From Desulfobacteraceae bacterium (lineage in GTDB: Bacteria; Desulfobacterota; Desulfobacteria; Desulfobacterales; Desulfobacteraceae), in NCBI GenBank assembly GCA_022712835.1, contig JAFLJU010000142.1, positions 1 to 5,134 of the forward strand: a stretch of DNA of 5,134 nucleotides, in the 5' to 3' direction. Below, piece by piece: positions 5,097 to 5,134 of the stretch. Position numbers and translations under genes: made by a program. The first letter of the stretch is position 1. Every line of letters starts with the position of its first letter. Under the pieces are notes generated by a model, which was not told where the DNA came from, ran no database searches, and was given only the letters and a program-made list of their open reading frames with translations.

Positions 5097-5134
5097 TGGG
5101 CCTATTTCGACGGAGCTGAGCTTTCCGAAGCCCA
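5097..5134. repeat. stem-loop at the right edge of the window
   Basis: TGGGC (5097-5101) pairs with GCCCA (5130-5134). Inside it CGGA (5111-5114) pairs with TCCG (5124-5127), with TT/AA extending the inner stem across a three-base bulge. The structure reaches the window edge and may continue. I cannot assign it to a known RNA family. It could be the tail structure of an upstream - strand gene or part of a dispersed repeat. Confidence 0.3.

Larger units (their letters stand above)
4932..5134. other. non-coding region upstream of the TRAP operon
   Basis: No credible coding frame is present in these 203 bases. They hold the receptor's ribosome site, a sigma70-like promoter with an overlapping dyad, and two stem-loops nearer the right edge. 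No sigma54-type GG/GC element pair was found on the - strand. Confidence 0.6.

Noticed and set aside
4932..5134. Riboswitch or sigma54 promoter upstream of the TRAP operon
   Set aside because: I could not match the hairpins to a known riboswitch core, and no GG-N10-GC type -24/-12 pair with good flanks was found at a suitable distance.

Overview
The window looks like an ordinary stretch of bacterial chromosome carrying five protein-coding genes: three on the + strand (one cut by the left edge), then two on the - strand that form a transport operon. There are no rRNA or tRNA genes, CRISPR arrays or recognisable insertion sequences. The gene set and the moderate base composition suggest a Gram-negative proteobacterium in the broad sense. 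The set is a CmoM-type tRNA methyltransferase, a TAXI-type TRAP transporter with fused membrane subunits, and a periplasmic receptor with a Sec signal peptide. A Desulfobacteraceae-like sulfate reducer is my best guess, but that is inference from general style and not proof.

Left part (1-941, + strand). The window opens inside the C-terminal half of a SAM-dependent methyltransferase that closely resembles CmoM. After a 99-base gap holding a good sigma70-like promoter comes a 66-residue, AT-rich, lysine-rich orphan protein (547-747). A 194-base gap follows, with overlapping inverted repeats and a plausible promoter.

Middle (942-1670, + strand). This is a 242-residue protein with an N-terminal ParB/Srx-like domain (GHTR box and QRNRR box) but no ParA partner in view. 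It reads more like an orphan ParB-family DNA-binding or regulatory protein than a chromosome partition gene. It converges on the transport operon across only 49 bases.

Right part (1720-5134, - strand). A TAXI-family periplasmic receptor (3906-4931) is followed by a fused 4TM/12TM TRAP permease (1720-3807). They would work together: the receptor binds a solute in the periplasm and hands it to the permease for ion-gradient-driven import. A GC-rich hairpin lies between the two genes and may set their relative expression. A consensus -35 promoter with an overlapping dyad precedes the receptor gene. The last 200 bases are non-coding with two stem-loops, one followed by seven T on the + strand.

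I do not see a clearly new multi-gene system. The points most worth a second look are the roughly 70-residue insertion in the permease, the orphan ParB-like gene with its possible alternative hairpin leader, and the unidentified small gene.
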